A stretch of DNA of 64,000 nt from Agarivorans aestuarii. GTDB lineage: Bacteria > Pseudomonadota > Gammaproteobacteria > Enterobacterales > Celerinatantimonadaceae. Under the pieces are notes generated by a model, which saw only the letters and a program-made list of their open reading frames with translations, was not told the origin of the DNA and ran no database searches. Of the stretch, positions 42,553 to 51,211 are shown one piece after another. The position numbers and the translations under genes are program-made. The stretch is from positions 2,097,001 through 2,161,000 of the forward strand of contig NZ_AP023033.1 of NCBI RefSeq assembly GCF_019670125.1, read 5' to 3'. How positions within the stretch are numbered: the first letter of the stretch is position 1; the number at the start of each line of letters is the position of its first letter.

Positions 42553-43443
42553 TTACAAGTTTAACCGAGGTTTAATAAAATCAATGAATGCGGTGATACG
42601 TCGGGCGACTTTAGATGAACGGTAGTAAACAGCATTAATTTGTCGCTGGTTAGTTTCTTCCACCAACAAGGCCGGGAACAAACTCACTAGCGTTCCTTGC
42701 TCGATATCGTGATTAACCATAAATCCCGACAAACACGCAATGCCGTTGCCACTTAACGCTAATTGGCGAATGGTTTCTCCGCTACTAGCAGTAATAGCAG
42801 GTTTCATCGATTTAAACCCTTTTAATGGCCAATGGTTTAGCACCTTAGCTCCGCTAAAGCCGATTAACTCATGTTCGTGTAATTGCGCAACGTGCCGGGG
42901 CGCGCCGCGTTTATCGAGATAAGCTGGAGAGGCGACAATATACAAATTACTCACGCCGATGGGCCGAGCATGCAGGGTGGAGTCTGCTAATGTGCCTATG
43001 CGGATCGCTAAATCGGTTTTCTTCTCCAGTAAGTCTACAAAGCCGTCGTTGGTATTTAGCTCTAGTTCTATATTGGGGAAGGCGAGTTTAAAATCATTTA
43101 TCAGGGGAACGAGTTGATGAATTACAAACGGGCTTGCCGCATCAACTCGCAGCCTACCTTGAGGCAATTCACCCTTACTAATAATATCTTCTTCAGCTTG
43201 TTGAATTTGGCTTAAACCTACACGTACTGCTTCTATAAACTGGCGGCCTTCGTCGGTTTGTACCACCCGTCTGGTGGTTCGGTTAAGGATTGTAATGCCT
43301 AGTTGCTTTTCTATTTTGCTAACCGCTCTAGATACCTTAGCAACTTGTATATCTAAGGCGTCTGCGGCAGCTGAGAAGCCTCCGCTATCAACTACAGCCA
43401 ACAAAATTTCAAGATCATCAGAACGATTTTTTAGGTTAAACAT
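42553..43443 (-). CDS. LysR-family regulator
   Basis: A 296-residue regulator. An N-terminal winged helix-turn-helix (LEILLAVVDSGGFSAAADALDIQVAKVSRAVSKIEKQLG) precedes a LysR substrate-binding domain of the CrgA/DsdC-like type (GRLRVDAASPFVIHQLVPLI). ATG 43443 is preceded by AAAGAG, so the two residues of a longer frame are not used. It is divergent from the MFS gene at 43657; LysR proteins often control such a divergent neighbour. Confidence 0.92.
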   Translation of the reverse strand: MFNLKNRSDDLEILLAVVDSGGFSAAADALDIQVAKVSRAVSKIEKQLGITILNRTTRRVVQTDEGRQFIEAVRVGLSQIQQAEEDIISKGELPQGRLRVDAASPFVIHQLVPLINDFKLAFPNIELELNTNDGFVDLLEKKTDLAIRIGTLADSTLHARPIGVSNLYIVASPAYLDKRGAPRHVAQLHEHELIGFSGAKVLNHWPLKGFKSMKPAITASSGETIRQLALSGNGIACLSGFMVNHDIEQGTLVSLFPALLVEETNQRQINAVYYRSSKVARRITAFIDFIKPRLNL

Positions 43444-43467
43444 CAGCAACTCTTTGCGAAGAAATCA

Positions 43468-43582
43468 ACAAAAGTGAATGCTTAATACTAGTGTTTATTA
43501 CAAAAGTTTTCTTAGATTTGTTGCTTTTTTACTTACATTTTCTACAAAAGAATTTTGTTGATACTGCTATTTCTGACAAAAG
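43468..43582. promoter_or_regulatory. Four ACAAAAG repeats in the LysR/MFS divergent promoter region
   Basis: ACAAAAG occurs at 43468, 43500, 43544 and 43576. The third is a palindrome (ACAAAA-GAA-TTTTGT, 43544-43558). Spacings of 32, 44 and 32 bp are close to whole helical turns. Likely binding sites for the divergent LysR regulator, by inference only. Confidence 0.5.
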
Positions 43583-43656
43583 TTAATTAACTAATAATGC
43601 TTGCCATCAACTGTTGCGCAGTGCAACAACCTAATCGATGACGAGAGATTACTGTT

Positions 43657-44853
43657 ATGCCTTTAGCTCTATTTGCACTTACTTTAAGTGCCTTTGCCAT
43701 TGGAACCACCGAGTTTGTGATAGTGGGGTTGATTCCTACTATGGCCCAAGACTTAGCGGTTTCTTTACCTTCTGCAGGATTGTTAGTGAGCTTGTATGCC
43801 TTAGGTGTTGCGGTGGGCGCGCCCGTGTTAACCGCCTTAACTGGTAAGTGGCCACGCAAACAAGTGCTGCTTGCGGTGATGAGTTTATTTGTCGCGGGCA
43901 ACTTATTAGCTTGGCAGGCCCCGAGTTACGAAACCCTAGTGGGTGCGCGAATTCTTACAGGTTTAGCCCATGGAGTGTTCTTTTCTATAGGTTCGACCAT
44001 CGCAACGGGTTTAGTAGCAAAAGAAAAAGCCGCTAGCGCAATAGCCATAATGTTTACCGGACTAACGGTAGCGCTTGTTACCGGTGTGCCTTTGGGTACC
44101 TACATTGGCCAACATTTTGGTTGGGAAACCACATTTTTAGTAGTAGCGATTTTAGGCTTAATTGCACTTATTGGCAGCGCTGTTTTGGTACCTAGTAATT
44201 TAAAGCAAGCGCCAGCCACCAAAATATCAGAGCAAGTTAAAGTATTAACAGAGCCTCGATTGTTGTTGGTATATGCAATAACCGCTATAGGTTACGGTGG
44301 TTCGTTTACTGCGTTTACCTTTTTAGCGTCTATTTTGCAGGACGTAAGTGGATTTAACGCCAGCGCTATTAGCTTGATTATGTTGGTGTATGGTGTGTCG
44401 GTCGCCTTTGGCAACATCTGGGGTGGCAAAATGGCTGACCGTTTAGGCCCAACTAAAGCACTAAGTTGGATATTCTTAGGTTTAGCCTCGGTACTGTTGG
44501 TATTCAACTTTACCGCGGTTAACCCTATTACCGCTGTATTAACCATTCTAGTGTGGGGGGCTTTTGCTTTTGGTAATGTACCGGGCTTACAGGTTTATGT
44601 GGTGAAGTTAGCCGAGCAATATACGCCCAATGCGGTGGATGTAGCCTCCGGTTTAAACATTGCCGCATTTAACGTAGGCATTGCTATAGGCGCTTGGGGC
44701 GGCGGAATGATAGTTGCCAATGCTGGGGTAGAACACACTCCTTGGGCTGGTGCATTGATTGTTGTTGGCGCCTTATTACTAACCCGTTTAAGTGCAGCCT
44801 TGGATAACAAACAAAAGCAATCTACTAAATCTCGGCTTTGCCAAGCGGCATAA
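43657..44853 (+). CDS. MFS transporter (AraJ/PbuE-like DHA1 family)
   Basis: A 398-residue inner-membrane exporter with 12 predicted helices. The N-terminus PLALFALTLSAFAIGTTEFVIVGLIPTMA is typical of DHA1 drug/sugar exporters such as AraJ, YdhP and PbuE. The conserved GARILTGLAHGVFFSIG stretch is in helix 4/5. It is divergent from the LysR gene and followed by a terminator. Substrate unknown. Confidence 0.92.
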   Translation: MPLALFALTLSAFAIGTTEFVIVGLIPTMAQDLAVSLPSAGLLVSLYALGVAVGAPVLTALTGKWPRKQVLLAVMSLFVAGNLLAWQAPSYETLVGARILTGLAHGVFFSIGSTIATGLVAKEKAASAIAIMFTGLTVALVTGVPLGTYIGQHFGWETTFLVVAILGLIALIGSAVLVPSNLKQAPATKISEQVKVLTEPRLLLVYAITAIGYGGSFTAFTFLASILQDVSGFNASAISLIMLVYGVSVAFGNIWGGKMADRLGPTKALSWIFLGLASVLLVFNFTAVNPITAVLTILVWGAFAFGNVPGLQVYVVKLAEQYTPNAVDVASGLNIAAFNVGIAIGAWGGGMIVANAGVEHTPWAGALIVVGALLLTRLSAALDNKQKQSTKSRLCQAA

Positions 44854-44869
44854 GCCATTTTTGAATCCT

Positions 44870-44896
44870 AAGGAGCCTATTGGCTCCTTTTTTTGT
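44870..44896 (+). terminator. Terminator after the MFS gene
   Basis: AAGGAGCC and GGCTCCTT form a stem with a 4-nt loop followed by a run of Ts. Confidence 0.88.
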
Positions 44897-45062
44897 TGTT
44901 TCACCCGGTGGTTTTGACTAGCCATTGTGTAGGGGAAAAGCTTTAAGCAAAACTGATAGGTGCTAATTCTATTTGTTAACGATAGCGGTTTACCATAAGC
45001 AAACAAGGATGACTAACCAATTGCAAAAACGCTAAGGACAAAACAACGAATAAGGGCAAAAC

Positions 45063-46145
45063 ATGAAAATAAGACTAGTTAGTTTGTTATTGGCCAGTGT
45101 ATTTATCAGTGCTTGCGACTCATCTAACACATCAGACGCTAAGCCAAGTCAAACCACTGCTACTGTTGCCGTAGATCTCGCCAATGCTGCTCAACAGCAA
45201 CTTACCTTTGAAGAAGTGTACACAACCACAGTATTGGCAAATGAAGAAGTAAGGGTGATATCCAGAGTTACCTCAACCTTACTTGATAAGCATTTTCAAG
45301 CTGGGGATTTTGTCGAACAAGGCCAATTATTATTTAGTCTAGACCCCTTGGAATTTGAGCTTAACCTAGCCAGTTTGCAAGCTAATTTGGTTAACGTTTC
45401 CGCTAAATACAATTCTGCCCTTAAAAGCCTACAACGCGCTAAGCAACTAGGCGATGCCATTTCCAAGCAAGAACTAGAAGATATCGAAACTAAATTTTTG
45501 GTTAATCAAGCCAGCCTTAAAGCCATTGCAAAGCAAGTAGACGATGCAGAGCTTTTGTTAAGCAGAACCGAGATTAAAGCTACGCGATCTGGGCGGATTA
45601 GCCAAACTCAATTTAGCCCTGGCGATACGGTTGGGGTAGGCCAAGTGTTAGCTTCTATCGTTGATGACAGTAACTTTAAAGTCACTGTGAGTATTGATGA
45701 GAAAACAGTTTTAAAAGCTATTCAGCAATACCGCGATGGTAGCTCCCAGTTTGAAGTGTTGGCGAGATTTTTAGATGGCAGCAAATACCCATTAGCTGGT
45801 GAACTTGATTTTATCGACAATCAAATTAACCCGGCTACTGGCGCACTAGCAGTAGGTTTTAAATTTGCCAATGACGACAGTGTATTTGTTGGGCAATTTG
45901 TTGAAGTGGTATTGCGTGAAATGAAACAAGCGATTGTGATCCCCAGCAGAGCATTAGTGCAGACCGCTAACGGGCCTGCTGTCTATAAGGTAAGCGGAGG
46001 CAAGGCAAAACTTCAATCAGTAGAGCTGGGCTTTCAGTTGGGTAATCAAACTGAAGTATTAACGGGCTTAGAAGATGGCAATGTTGTGGTCTCTAGAGGC
46101 CAACAAAAGCTAAGTGATGGCAGCCTAGTAAGACAGCGAGGTTAG
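45063..46145 (+). CDS. RND efflux adaptor lipoprotein
   Basis: A 360-residue membrane-fusion protein anchored by a lipid: the signal peptide ends in the lipobox ISAC, with C19 as the lipidated residue. It has a lipoyl-like half (VISRVTSTLLDKHFQAGDFVEQGQLLFSLDP), an alpha-helical hairpin (about 95-165) and a beta-barrel with FVGQFVEVVLREM. It is cotranscribed with the RND pump that starts one base after its stop. It differs from the adaptor at 28561, which has a transmembrane anchor. Confidence 0.94.
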   Translation: MKIRLVSLLLASVFISACDSSNTSDAKPSQTTATVAVDLANAAQQQLTFEEVYTTTVLANEEVRVISRVTSTLLDKHFQAGDFVEQGQLLFSLDPLEFELNLASLQANLVNVSAKYNSALKSLQRAKQLGDAISKQELEDIETKFLVNQASLKAIAKQVDDAELLLSRTEIKATRSGRISQTQFSPGDTVGVGQVLASIVDDSNFKVTVSIDEKTVLKAIQQYRDGSSQFEVLARFLDGSKYPLAGELDFIDNQINPATGALAVGFKFANDDSVFVGQFVEVVLREMKQAIVIPSRALVQTANGPAVYKVSGGKAKLQSVELGFQLGNQTEVLTGLEDGNVVVSRGQQKLSDGSLVRQRG

Positions 46146-46146
46146 T

Positions 46147-49100
46147 ATGGTTAAGTTCTTTATTTCGCGCCCTAAAACCGCCATCGTTCTATCGGTGATC
46201 ATGAGCGTGTTAGGCGCCTTAGCGGCTTACACCATGCCGGTAGGGCAGTATCCCGATGTTGCACCGCCTATGATCAACGTATTCACCCAATACAACGGCG
46301 CTAATTCTAGTGTTGTGAACGATACCGTTGCCTCGGTAATAGAGAAAGAAGTGAACGGGGTTGAAGGAATGATTTACATGAAATCAACTTCTTCCAATGA
46401 CGGTTCATACAATTTGAACGTAACCTTTGAGACTGGTTTTGACGCAGACAGAGCGGCTACCTTGGTACAAAATCGGGTAAATGCAGCTCAGCCTTTACTA
46501 CCCGATGAGGTTAAGCGCAGTGGTATTTATGTTGAAAAGCTGAGCCCTTCGATGCTAATGATAGCAAGCCTAAACTCTCAGACCGGTGCTCACAACACCT
46601 TAGAGTTAAGCTATTACTTAACTGGCATTGTGCGTGAAACTTTATCCAGAATTAAAGGCGTAAGTAAAGTAACGCCTCTAGGTGAAAAAGAATATGCTAT
46701 GCGAGTATGGCTTGAGCCAGAGCGTTTACAGGCTTTAGATTTAACTGTTAATGATATTTCTGCTGCTATTGCCGACCAAAATGCTGTGCGTGGCGCGGGC
46801 AGTGTAGGCGCCGAGCCGGTAACAGGAAATAATGATTGGCAATACACTGTGCAAGTTCGAGGGCGACTAGCTAATGAACAAGCCTTTGGTAACATTCGAG
46901 TTAAAGCCTATCCCGATGGCACTTTAGTACGCTTAAAAGATGTTGCTCGTATTGAGCTGGGCGCACAAAAGTATTTGGTCGATACCTATCTAAACAACCA
47001 AGAGTCGGTTGCTATGATGATCTACCAAGATCCAACTGCCAACGCCATGCAAGTAGCCGAAGATGTACGAGCCGCAATGGCTAAACTTGAGCAAAGTTTG
47101 CCAAATGGCATGGTGTTTTCCTTGCCTTATGATGCTACCGAATTTATCGATGTTTCCATCTACAACGTACAAGAAACACTGGTTATTGCTTTAATCCTAG
47201 TGACCTTGGTGACCTATTTATTCTTGCAAACTTGGCAAGCTACATTGATTCCTGCGATTGCCATTCCTGTTTCCCTTATAGCAACGTTTGCAGTGATGAA
47301 AGCATTTGGCTCAACCATCAACACCATTAGCTTATTTGGTTTAGTGTTAGCCATTGGTGTGGTGGTTGACGCTGCCATTGTGGTGATTGAAAACGTAGAG
47401 CGCCTGCTGCACGAAACCACTAAACCAGTTAAAGAGTGTGTAGAAATAGCCATGAAAGAAGTGATTGGTCCATGTATTGCCGCAGCTGCTGTGCTGTTAG
47501 CGGTGTTTGGCCCAACGCTTGTAATGCCTGGCATGGTGGGGATTATTTATGCTGAATTTGGCATCGCCATTTCAGTCTCTGTAGTTATCTCCACCCTGGT
47601 TGCGATGACCTTAACGCCAGCACTATGCGTGATGCTAATGAATCGCGATCTTAAACCAAATCGTTTCTTTCAAGCATTTAACCGCGGTTTTGAACGTTTT
47701 ACCGAATTGTTTGGCAAAGGCGTAACAGTGTTGTGTCACCGAATAGGTATTGCGGTGTTGTTGTTCTCGGTGTTTTTGGGGGCTAGCGCTTATTTAGGTG
47801 CTAGTTTACCCGGGGGCTTCTTGCCCGATGAAGACCAAGGAACCTTTTTTGCGGTGGTTGATTTACCGGAAGGGGCTGCGCTTAATCGCACGCGCGACAT
47901 GACAAAATTGTTGGTGGAGTCATTAGCAGATGATCCCGATATTGAGATGGCGTTTTCTGCCGCTGGTTACAGCTTATTAAACGAGTCGAGTAACTCAAAC
48001 TCTGCTTTGTTGGTGTTCAGTCTAAAACACTGGGACCAGCGCTCAGATATACAACAACATCAAGATCAGGTTATTGCACGAGTACAAGCTGCCATAGATG
48101 CTTTACCGGAAGGTGTGGGTTTTGCATTTGGCTTACCGGCCATTCCTGCACTAGGTATGGTAAATGGTTTTGAGTTTGTGCTTAAAGATGAAATGGGCAA
48201 GGGACCAGAAAAAACTGCTGAGGTACTCGAACAGTTACTCGAAAAAGCTAATCAGCGTGAAGAGATTGCCTCGGCCTTTTCTACTTTTAGCATCAGTATG
48301 CCTAACTTGTACCTCGACATTAACGAAGAGCGGGCTGCTGCTATGGGTGTTGCCTTTGGTGACATAGTAAATACCCTTAACGTGCAATACGGTGGAAGTT
48401 ATATTAACGACTTTACAAAAGGTGGAAGAAACTACCGAGTAATGCTGCAGGCCGAAGCAGACTCTAGACAACAAATCGATGATTTATCGAATCTTTATGT
48501 TCGCTCTAGCCAAGGTGAAATGGTGCGATTAAGCAACTTGGTATCGGTTCGTACGGTGCTTAACCCTAGTTCTTTGGTTCGCTACAACGTATCAGGCAGC
48601 ACCACAATTAATGGTATTACCATGCCGGGCTATAGTTCAGGTCAAGCCATTGCAGCAATGGAACAGCTTGCTAATGAGGTTTTACCTACAGGGTTTAGCT
48701 ATGAATGGACCGGTTTAACTTTACAAGAACAGCAAGCAGGTAACGCTAGCCTCATTGCGTTTGCTTTTGCCATGTTATTCACTTACTTGTTTTTGGTTGC
48801 TCAGTATGAATCTTGGTTAACGCCGTTAGCTATATTACTAGCGGTGCCCACTGCGGTATTTGGTGTTTTGTCAGCGGTGTTACTTAGCGGCACAACCATC
48901 AACCTGTACTCGCAAATCGCCATTATGCTGCTTATAGGTATGGCAAGCCGTAACGCTATTCTTATTGTGGAGTTTGCTAAGCAATTACGAGAACAAAAAG
49001 GTTATAGCATTGTAGAAGCTGGCGTTGCAGCAGCTAAATTGCGTTTTCGTGCTGTGTTGATGACAGCATTCTCTTTCATACTAGGAGTAGTGCCGTTAAT

Positions 49101-49302
49101 GCTTGCATCTTCTGCAGGGGCTGCGGCGATGCAAGCAATTGGTATGGCGTCGTTTGGTGGAATGCTGGCAGCTACGGTGCTTGGTTGTTTGTTTGTTCCA
49201 GCATTTTTTGTGTTGTTCCAAACTTTACGCGAGCGTTTTTCTAGCAAAAAACAACCAGAGCCTGAATTATTAATTGCTACTTTCTCAGCAAGCAATGACT
49301 AG
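46147..49302 (+). CDS. RND efflux pump (AcrB/MexB type)
   Basis: A 1051-residue multidrug exporter closer to classic AcrB than the pump at 25454. The N-terminus MVKFFISRPKTAIVLSVIMSVLGALAAYTMPVGQYPDVAPP and the TM4 motif LAIGVVVDAAIVVIENVERLL are typical. Only one of the two usual paired aspartates is followed by Asp (VVVDAAIV here, VVDDAIVV in AcrB and in the other pump), a change worth noting. It pairs with the lipoprotein adaptor; no outer-membrane factor is encoded beside it. Confidence 0.94.
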   Translation: MVKFFISRPKTAIVLSVIMSVLGALAAYTMPVGQYPDVAPPMINVFTQYNGANSSVVNDTVASVIEKEVNGVEGMIYMKSTSSNDGSYNLNVTFETGFDADRAATLVQNRVNAAQPLLPDEVKRSGIYVEKLSPSMLMIASLNSQTGAHNTLELSYYLTGIVRETLSRIKGVSKVTPLGEKEYAMRVWLEPERLQALDLTVNDISAAIADQNAVRGAGSVGAEPVTGNNDWQYTVQVRGRLANEQAFGNIRVKAYPDGTLVRLKDVARIELGAQKYLVDTYLNNQESVAMMIYQDPTANAMQVAEDVRAAMAKLEQSLPNGMVFSLPYDATEFIDVSIYNVQETLVIALILVTLVTYLFLQTWQATLIPAIAIPVSLIATFAVMKAFGSTINTISLFGLVLAIGVVVDAAIVVIENVERLLHETTKPVKECVEIAMKEVIGPCIAAAAVLLAVFGPTLVMPGMVGIIYAEFGIAISVSVVISTLVAMTLTPALCVMLMNRDLKPNRFFQAFNRGFERFTELFGKGVTVLCHRIGIAVLLFSVFLGASAYLGASLPGGFLPDEDQGTFFAVVDLPEGAALNRTRDMTKLLVESLADDPDIEMAFSAAGYSLLNESSNSNSALLVFSLKHWDQRSDIQQHQDQVIARVQAAIDALPEGVGFAFGLPAIPALGMVNGFEFVLKDEMGKGPEKTAEVLEQLLEKANQREEIASAFSTFSISMPNLYLDINEERAAAMGVAFGDIVNTLNVQYGGSYINDFTKGGRNYRVMLQAEADSRQQIDDLSNLYVRSSQGEMVRLSNLVSVRTVLNPSSLVRYNVSGSTTINGITMPGYSSGQAIAAMEQLANEVLPTGFSYEWTGLTLQEQQAGNASLIAFAFAMLFTYLFLVAQYESWLTPLAILLAVPTAVFGVLSAVLLSGTTINLYSQIAIMLLIGMASRNAILIVEFAKQLREQKGYSIVEAGVAAAKLRFRAVLMTAFSFILGVVPLMLASSAGAAAMQAIGMASFGGMLAATVLGCLFVPAFFVLFQTLRERFSSKKQPEPELLIATFSASND

Positions 49303-49452
49303 TTAAAACTGCAGACTGTTATATACATTTGCCCAACTATTGAAAAATAGTTGGGCTTTGCTGAAATGGAAGCTAGTGAAGGTAGGTCTTTGATTGGCAA
49401 GAACAAGCACTAAGGTGCTTAATTCGACTACGCTTAAACAAGATCCTAAATC

Positions 49453-49926
49453 ATGGAGTTAGCTTTGAAAAAGCACATCCCACTCATTCTATCTATTTAC
49501 GTCGCCTTTGTATTTTTACAATCTCTGTTCTTTAAGTTTGCTGGTTGGTTTGGCAGCCCTGCAGATATTACCGTGTACATATTTGATACCGTGGGACAGT
49601 GGTTACGAGATGGTTTAGGACTTAATCTTATTGGCGACCTGTTTGGCCAATACGGCGAAACAGTGATTGGATTAGCAGAGTTAGTGGCAAGCATTTTAAT
49701 TTTGCGTAAAGCTACTCGTTTCTATGGCGCATTAATTGGCTTAGGGGTTATGTCTGGCGCGATATTTTTTCACATTTTCACCCCGCTTGGGCTATTTCCT
49801 TACACCGATTTAAGCTGCTTACAGGATGGTTGCCCCAGAGAATACCCACTGTTTTTTATGGCCATAGGAGTGTGGTTAAGTTGCACATATTTGTTGTATC
49901 GAGACAGAAGCAAAATACTTGGCTAA
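49453..49926 (+). CDS. DoxX-like integral membrane protein
   Basis: A 157-residue protein with four hydrophobic helices (SIYVAFVFLQSLFFKFAG, VIGLAELVASILIL, YGALIGLGVMSGAIFFHIF, PLFFMAIGVWLSCTYLL). FKFAGWFG and the GLAELVASILIL helix suggest a DoxX/DoxD-like membrane protein, of uncertain redox-related role. ATG 49453 is used; a TTG at 49465 with GGAG upstream is an alternative. Confidence 0.75.
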   Translation: MELALKKHIPLILSIYVAFVFLQSLFFKFAGWFGSPADITVYIFDTVGQWLRDGLGLNLIGDLFGQYGETVIGLAELVASILILRKATRFYGALIGLGVMSGAIFFHIFTPLGLFPYTDLSCLQDGCPREYPLFFMAIGVWLSCTYLLYRDRSKILG

Positions 49927-49945
49927 ACGGAATAATATCCAGTTA

Positions 49946-49976
49946 TAAAAAAGGCACCTTGTTAGGTGCCTTTTTA
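49946..49976. terminator. Bidirectional terminator
   Basis: AAAAAAGGCACC and GGTGCCTTTTT form a stem with a 6-nt loop and A/T runs on both sides, between convergent genes. Confidence 0.88.
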
Positions 49977-49977
49977 G

Positions 49978-50607
49978 TTAACGGGTGTAACCGTTAAATT
50001 CTTTTTCGTGCCCAATGCTCGACATGGGGCCATGTCCGGGTAAAAACTGATAGGCATCATCTAGCGTATAAAGCTGAGTTTTGATGGCATTGATCAGAGT
50101 AGGGTGATCGCCTTTGGGGAAATCGGTTCGTCCAATCGAACCGTTAAACAATACGTCTCCCACAATAGCCAATTGATTGTCGTGGTCGACAAACACCACG
50201 TGACCAGGCGTATGGCCAGGACAATGGCGTACTTCTAACTTTAATTCACCAACTTCAATCACATCACCATGCTCTAACCATCGGTCAGGGGTAAAGCTAG
50301 CAACCTCAGGAAAGCCGAACATTTGGCATTGCATTGCCATTTTGCTGATCCAGAAATCATCATCTTTATGTGGACCAATCAGCGGTACCTGATAGCGCTG
50401 CTGAATAATGCTGCTAGCGCCTACGTGGTCTAGGTGGCCATGGGTGAGCAAGATTTTGGTGACCTCCACGCCAGCTTTCTCTACCGCTGCTTGAATCAAT
50501 TGTGGGTCACCGCCTGGATCGACAATCGCAGCTTGTTTGCTCTTATCACACCAGATAAGGGTGCAATTTTGTTGAAATGGAGTAACGGGAATTATTTGGT
50601 AAGCCAT
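49978..50607 (-). CDS. ycbL: YcbL-like metallo-beta-lactamase fold hydrolase (glyoxalase II type)
   Basis: A 209-residue cytosolic MBL-fold hydrolase. The zinc motif HGHLDHVG (T-H-x-H-x-D-H), later metal ligands in HCPGHTPGHVVFVD and the second-site aspartate VGDVLFNGSIGRTDFP are as in YcbL/type II glyoxalases. It probably hydrolyses S-acyl glutathione thioesters. Divergent from the CBS gene; the space between them holds a long hairpin. Confidence 0.9.
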   Translation of the reverse strand: MAYQIIPVTPFQQNCTLIWCDKSKQAAIVDPGGDPQLIQAAVEKAGVEVTKILLTHGHLDHVGASSIIQQRYQVPLIGPHKDDDFWISKMAMQCQMFGFPEVASFTPDRWLEHGDVIEVGELKLEVRHCPGHTPGHVVFVDHDNQLAIVGDVLFNGSIGRTDFPKGDHPTLINAIKTQLYTLDDAYQFLPGHGPMSSIGHEKEFNGYTR

Positions 50608-50634
50608 CTTTGTTAACTCTTATTAATTACAAGC

Positions 50635-50690
50635 CTAGGGGCTATTTGTCTTTCGCGGTTAAAATCAGCTCGAAAGATGAATAGCCCTAG
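50635..50690 (+). other. 20-bp imperfect inverted repeat between ycbL and the CBS gene
   Basis: CTAGGGGCTATTTGTCTTTCG (50635-50655) and its mirror ending ATAGCCCTAG (50690) pair throughout with one bulged G and a 15-nt loop. As plus-strand RNA the two deviations are U-G and G-U wobbles. As minus-strand RNA they would be A-C mismatches, so plus-strand transcription is favoured. It would lie in the leader of the CBS-cobQ transcript. No known riboswitch class is recognised. Confidence 0.6.
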
Positions 50691-50794
50691 TGTACGGATG
50701 TAGATGAAATTTTCTATAGTTTGTAATAACTAAGCCACCAATTAAAGTGGCTTATGTTTATAATGGAATTAAGCCCAACAGATTGGAGAATCAC

Positions 50795-51211
50795 TTGAAT
50801 ATCAAAGATATTATGCAAACTCGAGTTGTTACCGTAGGCATGGATCAGCGGCTATTCGATATAAAGGACATTTTTGATAATGTGAGTTTTCATCACTTGG
50901 TGGTACTTGATGATGAAGACGCCGTGGTTGGCGTTCTTACTGAATCAGATTTGTTAGCCTCACTCAGCCCTTATTTGGGAAAAGCAGCTGAAAGCCAACG
51001 TGACGTGCATACCTTAACCCAGCGAGTTCACCATGTGATGACTCGCCAACCTTTGTGTTGTGACGCAAATACCAGCATTAGCGATGCCGGTCGTAACTTA
51101 GTGGATAAAGGCATTAGCTGTTTGCCGGTGATTGATGAGCACAATAAGTTGCTGGGGCTTGTGACTTGGCGTGATGTATTAGCCTGTTTGCTAGTGAACA
51201 ACGATAACTAA
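50795..51211 (+). CDS. CBS-domain protein
   Basis: A 138-residue protein made of two CBS repeats (IKDIMQTRVVTVGMDQRLFDI..., VHHVMTRQPLCCDANTSISDAGRNLVDKGISCLPVIDE), an adenosine-ligand binding module. The start is TTG 50795, with GGAGA at 50785-50789; a longer frame to ATG 50747 would put that site in the coding part. Its stop overlaps the cobQ start (TAATG), so the pair is translationally coupled. It may sense adenosyl ligands for cobamide salvage, by inference. Confidence 0.85.
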   Translation: MNIKDIMQTRVVTVGMDQRLFDIKDIFDNVSFHHLVVLDDEDAVVGVLTESDLLASLSPYLGKAAESQRDVHTLTQRVHHVMTRQPLCCDANTSISDAGRNLVDKGISCLPVIDEHNKLLGLVTWRDVLACLLVNNDN

